Shown in pieces: positions 51,814 to 61,350 of a DNA stretch of 64,000 nucleotides. This DNA comes from Pseudoselenomonas ruminantium (GTDB taxonomy: Bacteria; Bacillota; Negativicutes; Selenomonadales; Selenomonadaceae). Numbering within the stretch: position 1 is the first letter of the stretch; each line of letters opens with the position of its first letter. The notes below the pieces were generated by a model, which saw only the letters and a list, made by a program, of their open reading frames with translations, searched no databases and was not told where the DNA came from. A program made the translations under genes and the position numbers. Where the stretch lies: positions 1 through 64,000 of the forward strand of contig CACZIV010000001.1 of NCBI GenBank assembly GCA_902781305.1. The letters are read 5' to 3'.

Positions 51814-53345
51814 TGGCGGATTGGTCATTGAAAGTCGTAAAACCGGAGAACTTCCGCGGCACGGCTAATATCCTGTCCAACGGCGGCAAAAATCCGTTGA
51901 CCGCTATGTTTGGCCGGGATGAAACGGAAAATCCGGATGTAAAAGGCTATGCGATTTACGCTGTTTTTGAAAATTTGAGCGAGCATAAAATGGAGGCCGT
52001 TAAGGCTGTCTTCGGCGAAGGGGAGTCTCTGTGCTATGAATCCCTGACCAGTGTGATTCCTGCTGCCGTTTGGTATGAGCGCGAGATTCAGGATATGTTT
52101 GGCATTGTGCCGCAGAATCATCCCGACCCGCGCCCGCTTGTCCTGCATGACACCTTCCCGGAGGGCTTTTATCCCCTGCGTAAGACTGTGGATAGAGATG
52201 CTGATGTGCATGGCACCCGCCGCATGGATATGAGCGTGGCGAAGGGCGAGGGCGTTTATGAAGTGCCGGTTGGCCCAATTCATGCGGGCATTATCGAGCC
52301 GGGTCATTTTCGCTTCAGTCAGGCTGGTGAATCCATGCTGCAGCTGGACGCCCGTCTGTTCTATACCCATCGTGGTCTGGAAAAAATCATGGAAGGCAAG
52401 ACGCCCGAAGAGGTACTGCCCATTGTCGAGCGCATCTGCGGTGCCTGCTCTATTGCCAACACCTGGAGCTTCTGTCAGGCGGTGGAAAAAATCGCTGGCG
52501 TAAAAATTCCGCGGCGGGCGGAAATCATTCGCACGCTGCTGATGGAAATTGAGCGCATCACCAACCATGTGGGTGATTTGGGCAATATTCCCGCCGGCGT
52601 GGGCTTTAATCCGGCCATCAGCCTTGGCGGCCGTACGAAGGAAATGCTTATGCGCCTGCAGGAACGCATTGCGGGCAACCGCTTCCTGCGCGGTGTAATC
52701 GTTCCCGGCGGCGTGCGTCAGGATATTGACAGCGCCTTGCTCAACGATATCGCCGATATTATGGATAAAACCAAAGCCAATGTCAGCGATTTAAGCGAAA
52801 TGTTTGCCCAGCAGGCCAACTTCCAGAACCGCGTGCGCACCACGGGCGTTGTGCGCAAAAATACCGCTGTGGATTTGGCGATGGTCGGTGTCGGCGCAAG
52901 AGCCTCGGGCTTTGCCCATGACAGCCGCAAGGATTTTGCTTATGGCCTTTATCCGGAACTCGACTTTAAGCTCGTGACGGAAAAGACCGGCGATGTGGCC
53001 GCAAGACTGGCTCTGCGCATTGCGGAATTAAAAGAATCCTTTGCTCTTGTGCAGCAGCTTTGCAATCTGCTGAAGGCGGACAAGTCAAATGAATCGTCAA
53101 ATCTGACCGTTCAAATTGACTGGTCAACTGTAAGTGGTGAGGATTGGGGCCTTAGCGAATCGGCACGGGGCAGCAACTTCCAGTTTGTGGCCCTGCAGGA
53201 TGGCAAAATTGACCGCATCTTCGTCCGCAGTGCCTCCTATCCGAACTGGCCGGCTGTGACCATTGCCGTGCAGGGGGATATCATTCCGGACTTCCCGCTG
53301 ATTAATAAGAGTTTTGAACTGTGTTATGCGTGCATTGACCGCTAA
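51813..53345 (+). CDS. hyfG: [NiFe] hydrogenase large subunit (HyfG/HycE type, NuoC-NuoD fusion)
   Basis: 510 aa. N-terminal NuoC-like domain (to about residue 130; VWYEREIQDMFGIVPQNHPDPRPL), then the NuoD-like catalytic domain. Nickel-site cysteines are C209 and the next in RICGAC, and C504 and C507 in ELCYACIDR at the very C-terminus. The usual DPC sequence of the second motif is ELC here. The protein stops right after the R following the last motif, so no cleavable C-terminal extension is present. Two TGAC-NN-GTCA-type dyads lie in a variable stretch near residue 433. Confidence 0.9.
   Translation: MADWSLKVVKPENFRGTANILSNGGKNPLTAMFGRDETENPDVKGYAIYAVFENLSEHKMEAVKAVFGEGESLCYESLTSVIPAAVWYEREIQDMFGIVPQNHPDPRPLVLHDTFPEGFYPLRKTVDRDADVHGTRRMDMSVAKGEGVYEVPVGPIHAGIIEPGHFRFSQAGESMLQLDARLFYTHRGLEKIMEGKTPEEVLPIVERICGACSIANTWSFCQAVEKIAGVKIPRRAEIIRTLLMEIERITNHVGDLGNIPAGVGFNPAISLGGRTKEMLMRLQERIAGNRFLRGVIVPGGVRQDIDSALLNDIADIMDKTKANVSDLSEMFAQQANFQNRVRTTGVVRKNTAVDLAMVGVGARASGFAHDSRKDFAYGLYPELDFKLVTEKTGDVAARLALRIAELKESFALVQQLCNLLKADKSNESSNLTVQIDWSTVSGEDWGLSESARGSNFQFVALQDGKIDRIFVRSASYPNWPAVTIAVQGDIIPDFPLINKSFELCYACIDR
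53104..53127. repeat. TGAC-NN-GTCA palindromes inside hyfG
   Basis: Imperfect TGACCGTTCA at 53104-53113 and TTGACTGGTCAA at 53116-53127, with CGTCAA and AAGTCAAA fragments just before. The encoded SNESSNLTVQIDWSTVSG is a non-conserved loop. Confidence 0.6.
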
Positions 53346-53360
53346 TTTTGAGGAGAGTTT

Positions 53361-54086
53361 ATGTTTAAGGTAATAGAACGCTTATTAGGCGATAAAATCG
53401 CCACCGAAAATATTTCCCTCACCGGCAGTGCCCGCTTTCGGGGAAAAATCACGGGCGATTGCCCGGAAAATCTGCGCACGGCTTGTGCCAAGGCCTGCCC
53501 GGTAGGAGCCTTTAAGGTCACCAGTGATGGTCAGGGCTATGCCATCGACTATAAAAAATGCCTGTTTTGCGGCAAATGCGTCGAAAAGGCTATGGGCAGC
53601 CTGCAGCACAGCCGGGATGAAGCTCTGCCGGTGATTACCGAAGATGCTACCGAGATTACGGCAGAGGTCATTAAGCAGAAATTAGGTCGCAGTCTGCATG
53701 TCCGTCATTTGGACGCCGGTTCCTGCAATGCCTGCGACTTCGAGATGGGTGCGATGTCCAATCCTATTTATGATTTGCACCGCTATGGCGTGCATGTGGA
53801 TGCATCTCCCCGTCATGCTGACCTCCTGATGGTCACGGGTGTGGTGACGAGAAATTTGGAGCAGGCACTCAAAATGTCTTACGATGCCATGCCGGAGCCG
53901 AGACTTGTCATGGCCTGTGGTGCCTGTGCAGCCGGCGGCGAAACCTACGGCGCCAGCTACGCCATTGTAGGTGCTGCCGATAAAGTGGTGCCGGTGGATA
54001 TCTACATCCCCGGTTGCCCGCCAAGACCCAGCGCGATGATTGCCGGATTACTGGCAGCAGCAGATATGCTGGCAGAGCGAATGTAA
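53361..54086 (+). CDS. hyfI: Ferredoxin-like domain fused to HyfI (hydrogenase small subunit)
   Basis: 241 aa. Residues 1-85 form a reduced ferredoxin-like domain with cysteines C34, C42, C46 (CAKACPVGAF) and C67, C70, C73 (CLFCGKC), enough for one regular [4Fe-4S] cluster made of the second CxxCxxC and the first CP. Residues 113-241 are the NuoB-like small subunit: CNACDFE (C122, C125), CGAC (C186/C189) and CPPRP (C219), ligands of the proximal cluster. It appears to replace separate HyfH and HyfI. 15 bp after hyfG, last gene of the operon. Confidence 0.85.
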   Translation: MFKVIERLLGDKIATENISLTGSARFRGKITGDCPENLRTACAKACPVGAFKVTSDGQGYAIDYKKCLFCGKCVEKAMGSLQHSRDEALPVITEDATEITAEVIKQKLGRSLHVRHLDAGSCNACDFEMGAMSNPIYDLHRYGVHVDASPRHADLLMVTGVVTRNLEQALKMSYDAMPEPRLVMACGACAAGGETYGASYAIVGAADKVVPVDIYIPGCPPRPSAMIAGLLAAADMLAERM

Positions 54087-54106
54087 AACAAAATAATTTA
54101 GGCAAT

Positions 54107-54156
54107 AAAAAAAGCCTGCGTATCAATGCGAATAGCATTGATACACAGGCTTTTTT
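54107..54156. terminator. Strong bidirectional terminator between hyf operon and the phosphoribosyltransferase gene
   Basis: GCCTG-C-GTATCAATGC (54114-54129) pairs with GCATTGATAC-A-CAGGC (54135-54150), with an A run before and a T run after, so it works on both strands for the convergent genes. Confidence 0.9.
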
Positions 54157-54162
54157 GTAACA

Positions 54163-54714
54163 TTATTCTGCGTCAAACAGCGGCAGTGCCTCGAGGAAGA
54201 TGATATCCTTGCGCTTGGCAGCATCGCCTTCAGCGAGTACGCAGGCTTCGCCGATTACCTTGCCACCGGCTTTTTCCGTGAGTTCAGTCAGGGCTTTCAT
54301 GGAGCCGCCGGTGCTGATTACGTCGTCCAAAAGCAGGACGTTTTTGCCTTTGAGGCGGTCAACATCTACGCCATCCAGGCAAAGCTTCTGTACGCCCTTG
54401 GTGGTGATGGAAACATCTTCCACCCAAACAGCGTTTTCCATGTATGCCTTGACGGATTTACGGGCCACCACATAGCGTTCCATGCCCAATTCACGAGCGA
54501 GGTCAGCAGCCAAAGGAATACCCTTGGTTTCAGCCGTGAGGATTACATCCGTGTCTGCGGGAATCTTTTTTGCCAGGTCCTTGGCGCAGGCCAGTGTGAG
54601 GTCGGGGTCACCGAGCATGATGAAGCCGGCGATTGCCAGTTTGTCCGTGACGTTCAAAATCGGCAGGGAACGTTTGCAGCCAGCTACGGTCAGTTCATAA
54701 AATCTATTAGCCAT
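54163..54714 (-). CDS. Phosphoribosyltransferase-family protein
   Basis: 183 aa. PRPP-binding motif VLLLDDVISTGGS at about 125-137, and VILTAETKGIPLAADLARELG typical of adenine/xanthine phosphoribosyltransferase relatives. An APT-like purine salvage or a purine-regulated role is likely; the base cannot be assigned, and the KSVKAYMENAVWVEDVSIT segment differs from classical Apt. Confidence 0.75.
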   Translation of the reverse strand: MANRFYELTVAGCKRSLPILNVTDKLAIAGFIMLGDPDLTLACAKDLAKKIPADTDVILTAETKGIPLAADLARELGMERYVVARKSVKAYMENAVWVEDVSITTKGVQKLCLDGVDVDRLKGKNVLLLDDVISTGGSMKALTELTEKAGGKVIGEACVLAEGDAAKRKDIIFLEALPLFDAE

Positions 54715-54866
54715 AATTCATAATTCTCCTCGTCTGAGAAATTTCGCATGTTGCAGAACTATTATACGCTCTTTGAGAGAGAAGTGCAAATATTATTGTA
54801 AGAAAATCGAAAAATTGGTAGAATAGGGATAAAATGTTTATTCGTAGCAGTTAAGGAGGCTTTTTC

Positions 54867-55622
54867 TTGCGAATTTTATTATCCAATGATGATGGCATTA
54901 AGGCGGCGGGGATTGAGGCGCTGGTGCGGGCTTTGCATAAGGAGCACGAAGTGATTGTTTCGGCTCCGATGAAACAGCAGAGCGGCATGAGCAATGCTCT
55001 GACCATTGGTTCGCCCATTGAGGTAGCCCGGGATAAGGTACTGGAAGAAAAGTACGGTATTGAGGCCTGGGCGGTAGGGGGCACGCCTGCTGATAGTGCC
55101 AAGTTATATATTGAAGCGTTTATGACGAAAGACAGACCGGTGGATTTGGTGGTTTCCGGCATTAACCACGGAGCAAACCTGGCTACGGACATTATTTACT
55201 CCGGTACGGTGGGGGCGGCGATGGAAGGCTATTTCCATGATATTCCATCTTTTGCGCTGTCCTTGGATGCAGCCAGTAAATTGACTTATGATGAGGCTGC
55301 AGAGATATTTGCCCGTGACTTGTCTAAACTGATGCCTGAAGACGGCCAGGTGTTCCTGTATAATGTCAATTTCCCGCTGTTTCTCAAGGATGGCCTGCCC
55401 CAGTATGTGTATGGCCGTCAGGGAAAGCGTGATTATCTCAATGCATTTACCAAAGAAGAACGGGATGGTAAGGTTTACTTTACGATGGCCGGAGAGGTTT
55501 ACGACTCGGACAAGGGCAGTGCTACGGACATTTATGCCACGGAGCAGGGCTATATTTCCATTACACCGTTGGTGGCGGATATGACAGACTACGTGGAACT
55601 TGACCAACGGCTGGAAAAATAG
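54867..55622 (+). CDS. surE: 5'/3'-nucleotidase SurE
   Basis: 251 aa from TTG 54867 with AAGGAGG 7 bp upstream. Metal site RILLSNDDGIKAAGIEAL (the N-terminal NDDG), VSAPMKQQSGMSNALT, VVSGINHGANLATDIIYSGTVGAAMEG. Dephosphorylates nucleoside monophosphates. Upstream of the SAM-cycle genes ahcY and mtaD. Confidence 0.94.
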   Translation: MRILLSNDDGIKAAGIEALVRALHKEHEVIVSAPMKQQSGMSNALTIGSPIEVARDKVLEEKYGIEAWAVGGTPADSAKLYIEAFMTKDRPVDLVVSGINHGANLATDIIYSGTVGAAMEGYFHDIPSFALSLDAASKLTYDEAAEIFARDLSKLMPEDGQVFLYNVNFPLFLKDGLPQYVYGRQGKRDYLNAFTKEERDGKVYFTMAGEVYDSDKGSATDIYATEQGYISITPLVADMTDYVELDQRLEK

Positions 55623-55704
55623 GATGACGAACAGAGGTTTTTCGTGGTACAATAAAAGTTAAGTTTTTCATCATGTATTTGGCGTTATTTGGGAGGTTGT
55701 TGAA

Positions 55705-56946
55705 ATGGAATCCATGATTAGAGATATCAAGCTTGCCCCCAGTGGTCATGATAAAATTGAATGGGTAAAGAATTTTATGCCGGTTATGCGTGCTGTGGAT
55801 GAGGAGTTTTCCAAGACAAAGCCCTTTGCTGGCAAAAAGATGGTCATCACGCTGCACTTGGAGGCCAAGACGGCTTATATGGCTGAGGTCTTTATGCATG
55901 CCGGTGCTGAGGTGGCCATTACAGGCAGCAATCCCCTGTCTACGCAGGATGATGTGGCGGCGGCTCTTGTTGAGGATGGCGTAAATGTCTTTGCCTGGCA
56001 TGACTGCACGGAAGAAGAATATTTCCGGTTCATTGATGAAGCGTTGAAGATTGAGCCGGATTTCATCATTGATGATGGCGGCGACCTGGTGCATGCGCTG
56101 CACACGACGCATCGTGATTTGCTGCCCAAAATCGTTGGCGGTTCCGAGGAAACGACAACGGGGGTACATCGCCTGCGCGGTCTGGCACAGGAAGGCAAGT
56201 TGGAATTTCCGATGATTGCGGCCAATGATGCCTATATGAAGTTCCTGTTTGACAATCGCTATGGTACGGGCCAGTCCACCTGGGACGGCATTATGCGCAC
56301 GACAAACCTCGTGATTGCGGGCAAGACCGTGGTTATTGCTGGTTATGGCTGGTGCGGCAAGGGCGGTGCTATGCGGGCACGCGGTCTGGGGGCAAATGTC
56401 GTGATTACGGAAGTTGACCCGATTAAGGCCATTGAAGCTGTTTTTGATGGCTTCCGTGTGATGCCGATGGATGAAGCGGCCAAAATCGGTGATATCTTCC
56501 TGACATTGACTGGTGATAAGGATGTTATCGTGAAGCGCCATTTTGAATCCATGAAGGATGGCGCTATGCTCGCCAATTCCGGTCATTTTGATTGCGAAAT
56601 CAATATCCCGGAACTTGAGAGCCTGTCCAAGTCCCGTCGCAAGGTGCGCAATAATATCGAAGAATTCCTGCAGGAAGATGGCCGCAAGATTTACCTGTTG
56701 GCTGAAGGCCGTTTGGTGAACCTGGCTGCCGGTGACGGACATCCCGCAGAGATTATGGATTTGTCCTTTGGTGTGCAGTTCTTCTCCATGATGCATCTCT
56801 TAGAGCATGGGAAGGAACTGAAAAAGGAAGTACACCTGATGCCGAATGAAGTGAATGTAAAACTTGCTGAGCTGAAGTTGAAATCTTTGGGCATGGCAAT
56901 TGATAAGCTTACTGCTGAACAGCGAGCTTATTTAAATATGGAATGA
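55705..56946 (+). CDS. ahcY: Adenosylhomocysteinase
   Basis: 413 aa. Splits S-adenosylhomocysteine to homocysteine and adenosine. NAD-binding GYGWCGKGGAMRARGLGANV, EVDPIKAIEAVFDGFRVMPMDEA, and LANSGHFDCEIN are standard. Shorter than eukaryotic enzymes, like archaeal/Firmicutes forms. Adjacent to mtaD. Confidence 0.94.
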   Translation: MESMIRDIKLAPSGHDKIEWVKNFMPVMRAVDEEFSKTKPFAGKKMVITLHLEAKTAYMAEVFMHAGAEVAITGSNPLSTQDDVAAALVEDGVNVFAWHDCTEEEYFRFIDEALKIEPDFIIDDGGDLVHALHTTHRDLLPKIVGGSEETTTGVHRLRGLAQEGKLEFPMIAANDAYMKFLFDNRYGTGQSTWDGIMRTTNLVIAGKTVVIAGYGWCGKGGAMRARGLGANVVITEVDPIKAIEAVFDGFRVMPMDEAAKIGDIFLTLTGDKDVIVKRHFESMKDGAMLANSGHFDCEINIPELESLSKSRRKVRNNIEEFLQEDGRKIYLLAEGRLVNLAAGDGHPAEIMDLSFGVQFFSMMHLLEHGKELKKEVHLMPNEVNVKLAELKLKSLGMAIDKLTAEQRAYLNME

Positions 56947-56965
56947 TTTTAGGAGGATTTTTGTT

Positions 56966-58246
56966 TTGAAGCTGTTAATTAAAGATGTGTATGTAGTGCT
57001 GCCGGATGGAACGACACCGTTGACGAATATTATGGTGACGGGAAATCAGATTACGGGCATAGGTGATGTGCCGGAGGATTTTCGCCCTGCAAAGATAATT
57101 GATGGGAAAAATCATCTGGCCACGCCGGGCTTTGTCAACGCGCATACACATACTGCAATGACGCTTACCCGCAGCTATGCAGATGACATGGCGCTGATGG
57201 AATGGCTTAATGACAAGGTTTGGCCGATTGAGGCAAAACTGAATGAAGAAGATATCTATTGGGGCGCTATGCTCGCTATGGTGGAGATGGTGCGTTCTGG
57301 TACCACCACCTTTGCGGATATGTATGGCCCTTATATGCATCGCGTAGCTGAGGCAACGATTGATGCCGGCATTCGCGGCGTACTTTCCCGGGGAATCATT
57401 GGTGTTGCTCTTGATGGCGAAAAGAAACTGGAAGAAAATGTCGAGTTGTATAAGGACTACAATGGGGCAAACAACGGCTTGCTTACCGTCATGTTTGGCC
57501 CGCATGCACCTTACACCTGCCCGCCGGAGTTCTTGAAGAAGGTGGCTGCTCAGGCCCAGAAATTGGGCGCCGGCATTCATATTCATATGCACGAAACCAA
57601 AACGGAAGTTGAGGATTCTCTGAAGCAGTATGGCAAGCGTCCGTTTGCCTGGGTGGCGGAGACGGGACTCTTTGATGGTGGCAAGACGCTGGCAGCGCAT
57701 TGTGTTCATCTGGATGACCAGGATATTGCCATCATGAAGAAGTATAAAATCAGCGCTGCACATAATCCTGGCAGCAACATGAAACTGGCAAGCGGCGTGG
57801 CGCCGGTTCCCCGTCTGCTGAAGGAAGGCATAGTAACGGCTTTGGGGACGGATGGTGCATCCTCCAACAACAACATGGATATGCTGGAAGAAGTAAATCT
57901 GGCTGCTATGCTGCATAAGGTGAATGAATATGACCCGCTGGCAATACCTGCTTTTGAGGCCCTGAAGATGGGGACGGAATATGGTGCCAAGGCCGTGGGC
58001 ATAGATAAGCTTGGTCGCTTAGAGGCAGGCTGCAAGGCCGATATCACCTTATGGAATATGAACAGCCCTGCATGGTTCCCGCGGAATAATTTGGTATCCC
58101 TGCTGGTATATGCTGCAAATGCAGGTTCTGTGGATACGGTAATTTGTGGTGGTAAGGTTATTATGGAAAATAATGAACTGAAAACCATGGATGAAGAACG
58201 CATTTGTTACGAAGCACAGCGTTGTGCAGAGCGTCTTACCAAGTAA
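56966..58246 (+). CDS. mtaD: 5-methylthioadenosine/S-adenosylhomocysteine deaminase
   Basis: 426 aa, TTG start 56966 with AGGAGG 9 bp upstream. Amidohydrolase: metal motif VNAHTHTAMTLTRSYADD, HMHETKTEV, AHCVHLDDQD and LGTDGASSNNNMDMLEE. Deaminates MTA or SAH to the inosine derivative. Its presence beside ahcY gives two routes for SAH. Confidence 0.9.
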   Translation: MKLLIKDVYVVLPDGTTPLTNIMVTGNQITGIGDVPEDFRPAKIIDGKNHLATPGFVNAHTHTAMTLTRSYADDMALMEWLNDKVWPIEAKLNEEDIYWGAMLAMVEMVRSGTTTFADMYGPYMHRVAEATIDAGIRGVLSRGIIGVALDGEKKLEENVELYKDYNGANNGLLTVMFGPHAPYTCPPEFLKKVAAQAQKLGAGIHIHMHETKTEVEDSLKQYGKRPFAWVAETGLFDGGKTLAAHCVHLDDQDIAIMKKYKISAAHNPGSNMKLASGVAPVPRLLKEGIVTALGTDGASSNNNMDMLEEVNLAAMLHKVNEYDPLAIPAFEALKMGTEYGAKAVGIDKLGRLEAGCKADITLWNMNSPAWFPRNNLVSLLVYAANAGSVDTVICGGKVIMENNELKTMDEERICYEAQRCAERLTK

Positions 58247-58264
58247 TGTGGTTGAGGTGATACT

Positions 58265-60820
58265 TTGAAAAGCAAGACAACGGAGCGTAAAGCTGCTCCG
58301 CGGCGTCGGAAAAGTGCTGCCGGCAAGCGTAAAACGGCTGTGCATCAAACGGCTAATCCTGAACGCAAGTACGAGCTCTTTGGTCTTTTGCTGGTAGCTG
58401 TGAGCCTGATTTCCTTATGTGGAATTGGTGGGCTGAATGTGGGTTTTGTTGGCGTTTACTTTGCCAAATGCCTGCATTACCTCTTTGGTGTAGGGGCTGT
58501 GGTCATTCCGTTGATTATTGGGCTGATTGGCTATCAATACATTGTGAAACATCATGGCCTAGTGTATTCACCAAGGTTTTTTGGCCTGGGAATGCTGTTT
58601 TTGTCCTTGCTTAGCATATGGCATCATTTTGTGATTTCGCCAGGTGCGGAAATCCTTCCTGAAAGCCTGCCGCGTGGCGGCGGGCTGTTGTCAGGGGGAT
58701 TTTTGCTGTTGCTGAGAAAGCTTTTTGGCGTTGATGGAGCGTTTATTTTGCTCGTGGCCGGCGTTATTGGAGCAGTGCTTTTATCCACTACATGGTCACT
58801 AGCCAATGGCGTGCGGCGCACGCAGCGTACCGCGGCAAAAAGTGCAGCAGTTACGGGCAAGGCTGTAGCTGTTGCCTATGAAAAGGTAGCCGATGTAAGC
58901 GAACGCGTAGAGGAAAAAGTCGTAGAAAAAGTTAAGGCTTCCTTTTATAATCAGGAGGCGGATGACCATTTCGCCGAACTGCCGCTGACCGAGGCGGCAG
59001 AAGAACTTACTGCAGAGCCGGTAGCAGAAAAAGTAACGGCAGCAGAACCGGAAGCTCCGGCAGAGGAATTGCCGAAATTCACGATTGAGTATGGTCGGCA
59101 GGAAGAAGAGACTGTGGAGCCTGTTGGTACTGAGGAAAGTGGATTTACGTCAACGGTTGACCGGTCAAATGACGTGTCAGAAGTGACCGGTCAGCCTGCA
59201 ATTAATGTAGCCCAGCCCAAACCAGTAGCACCGTCAGCCAAGCCGATGAAAGATGCGGCCAAGCGCACGGCCATGCCCAGTTATGGGGAGATTGCGCCGA
59301 TAAGACCTGCGGCGGCGATTTTGGACGGTTCAGAACAGACAGTCGAAGCGGCACCGCCGCCGGTTAAGCCTTATGAACTGCCCAAGGTTACGGAAATTCT
59401 CAGCAAGCATGTCAAAACGCAAAATTCGGCACTCGAAAAAGAGATTGCCGAAAATGCCATGACCCTGCAGCAGACCCTGGCTGATTTTAAGGTCAAGGCA
59501 ACGATCTTGAATGCCTGTCATGGCCCGGCGGTTACCCGCTACGAGCTTGAGCCTGCGCCGGGGGTGAAGGTCAGCAAGATTACCAATCTGGCCGACGATA
59601 TTGCACTGCGGCTGGCGGCTGCCTCTGTGCGTATCGAGCAGATTCCCGGTAAGAGCGCTATTGGTATCGAAGTGCCGAATAAGGAACTCGAAGGTGTACA
59701 GCTCCGTGAAGTTTTGGAAAATGCCAAGTTTGACAAGGCGAAATCCAAACTCACGGTGGGCCTGGGCATGGATATCGGCGGACAGGGCATCTTTGCCGAC
59801 TTAGGCAAGATGCCGCACCTGTTGGTAGCCGGTGCCACGGGTTCCGGTAAGTCGGTGTGTATTAACACGCTGATAACGAGTATTCTCTTTAAGGCCAAGC
59901 CGGATGAAGTCAAATTCATCCTCGTGGACCCCAAGATGGTCGAGCTGTCCAATTATAACGGCATACCGCATCTGATGGTGCCGGTGGTTACCGATGCCAA
60001 GAAAGCGGCTTCGGTGCTCAACTGGTCGGTGCAGGAAATGGAGAAGCGTTACAGCAAGTTTGCGGAGAAAGGTGTCCGCAACATGCAGGGGTATAACGAT
60101 AACTTCCCTGAGGATAAGATGCCCGCGATTGTCATCATCATTGACGAGCTCGCGGATTTGATGATGGTTGCGCCCCATGATGTAGAAGATGCCATCTGCC
60201 GTCTGGCACAGAAGGCGCGTGCGGCAGGTATTCATATGGTGCTGGCTACGCAGCGTCCTTCCGTTGACGTTATCACGGGTATCATCAAGGCCAATGTGCC
60301 TTCCCGTATTTCCTTTGCGGTGTCCAGTCAGATTGACTCGCGTACCATCCTTGACCGCAGCGGTGCCGAAAAACTGTTGGGGCGCGGCGATATGCTGTTC
60401 TTCCCGATTGGTGAGTCCAAACCCCGCCGTGTGCAGGGGGCGTTCATCAGTGATGAGGAAGTGGAAAAACTGTTGGACTTCATCCGCGCCCAAGGGCAGG
60501 AAATGGAACCCAACGAGGAAATCGAAGCCTTTACTCAGCGGGAAATGGCCGAAGCGGTGGAGGAAGAAAGCGGCAGCAAGGGAGCGCGCAGCGCACCCAA
60601 GACGGATGCCTTGCTTGCCGATGCGGTCAATCTCGTCATGAGTACGGGGCAGGCCTCGGCATCGAGCATTCAGCGGCGTTTCCATATCGGCTTTACTAGG
60701 GCCGGACGGCTGATTGATACGATGGAAGAGTTGAATATCGTGGGGCCGAATGTCGGCAGTAAACCACGCGAAATATTGATGACCAGTGATCAAGCTTTGG
60801 AAGTGCTGGCCAATTTGTAA
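58265..60820 (+). CDS. ftsK: DNA translocase FtsK/SpoIIIE
   Basis: 851 aa, TTG start 58265 with GAGGTGA upstream. Four to five N-terminal membrane helices, an acidic Pro/Glu/Ala linker (about 215-370), then the motor: Walker [11 protein letters not shown], Walker [15 protein letters not shown], and a C-terminal winged-helix gamma domain ([30 protein letters not shown]). Pumps chromosomal DNA during division or sporulation-like processes. Three TGAC-NN-GTCA dyads lie in the linker. Confidence 0.94.
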   Translation: MKSKTTERKAAPRRRKSAAGKRKTAVHQTANPERKYELFGLLLVAVSLISLCGIGGLNVGFVGVYFAKCLHYLFGVGAVVIPLIIGLIGYQYIVKHHGLVYSPRFFGLGMLFLSLLSIWHHFVISPGAEILPESLPRGGGLLSGGFLLLLRKLFGVDGAFILLVAGVIGAVLLSTTWSLANGVRRTQRTAAKSAAVTGKAVAVAYEKVADVSERVEEKVVEKVKASFYNQEADDHFAELPLTEAAEELTAEPVAEKVTAAEPEAPAEELPKFTIEYGRQEEETVEPVGTEESGFTSTVDRSNDVSEVTGQPAINVAQPKPVAPSAKPMKDAAKRTAMPSYGEIAPIRPAAAILDGSEQTVEAAPPPVKPYELPKVTEILSKHVKTQNSALEKEIAENAMTLQQTLADFKVKATILNACHGPAVTRYELEPAPGVKVSKITNLADDIALRLAAASVRIEQIPGKSAIGIEVPNKELEGVQLREVLENAKFDKAKSKLTVGLGMDIGGQGIFADLGKMPHLLVAGATGSGKSVCINTLITSILFKAKPDEVKFILVDPKMVELSNYNGIPHLMVPVVTDAKKAASVLNWSVQEMEKRYSKFAEKGVRNMQGYNDNFPEDKMPAIVIIIDELADLMMVAPHDVEDAICRLAQKARAAGIHMVLATQRPSVDVITGIIKANVPSRISFAVSSQIDSRTILDRSGAEKLLGRGDMLFFPIGESKPRRVQGAFISDEEVEKLLDFIRAQGQEMEPNEEIEAFTQREMAEAVEEESGSKGARSAPKTDALLADAVNLVMSTGQASASSIQRRFHIGFTRAGRLIDTMEELNIVGPNVGSKPREILMTSDQALEVLANL
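59157..59193. repeat. Three TGAC-NN-GTCA palindromes inside ftsK
   Basis: TTGACCGGTCAA (59157-59168, perfect 12-bp palindrome), TGACGTGTCA (59170-59179) and TGACCGGTCA (59184-59193, perfect). Spaced 12 and 14 bp; they encode part of the disordered linker. Confidence 0.8.
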
Positions 60821-60834
60821 GAGGTGTAAGTTTT

Positions 60835-61326
60835 TTGCATATTGTTTTAATCGAACCGGAAATTCCCGGCAATACAGGCAACATAGCGCGTCTCTGTGCG
60901 GCTACGGGAATTGAGCTTCACTTGGTAAAGCCACTAGGCTTTTCTACGGACGACAAGCATTTGAAGCGGGCGGGACTTGACTACTGGCACTTGGTGAAGG
61001 TGCATTATCATGAGAACTTCAATGAAGTGTTGGAAAAATATCCTGACCATAATTTTTATTATTGTTCCACCAAGGCGCCACATGTCCATACGGAAGTGCA
61101 GTATACTTCCGAGGATATGCTGGTGTTTGGCAAGGAGTCAGCGGGGATTCCTGAGGAAATCTTAAATGCGCATTGGGAATCCTGCGTACGCATTCCGATG
61201 ATTGCCGATGCCCGCTCGCTAAATCTCTCTAATGCCGTGGCAGTGGTGGCCTATGAGGCTTTGCGTCAGCTTGACTTTGGTCAGCTGGCAGAAGTGGGCC
61301 CCGGGTTGCGTATGTGGAAAAAGTAA
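60835..61326 (+). CDS. trmL: tRNA (cytidine/uridine-34-2'-O)-methyltransferase TrmL
   Basis: 163 aa, TTG start 60835 with GAGGTGTAAG upstream. SPOUT fold: HIVLIEPEIPGNTGNIARLCAATG, VFGKESAGIPEEIL, RIPMIADARSLNLSNAVAVVAYEALRQ are the three knot motifs. Acts on wobble bases of leucine tRNAs. 14 bp after ftsK. Confidence 0.92.
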   Translation: MHIVLIEPEIPGNTGNIARLCAATGIELHLVKPLGFSTDDKHLKRAGLDYWHLVKVHYHENFNEVLEKYPDHNFYYCSTKAPHVHTEVQYTSEDMLVFGKESAGIPEEILNAHWESCVRIPMIADARSLNLSNAVAVVAYEALRQLDFGQLAEVGPGLRMWKK

Positions 61327-61350
61327 GTTAAAGAGGAATGGACTGGAAAG

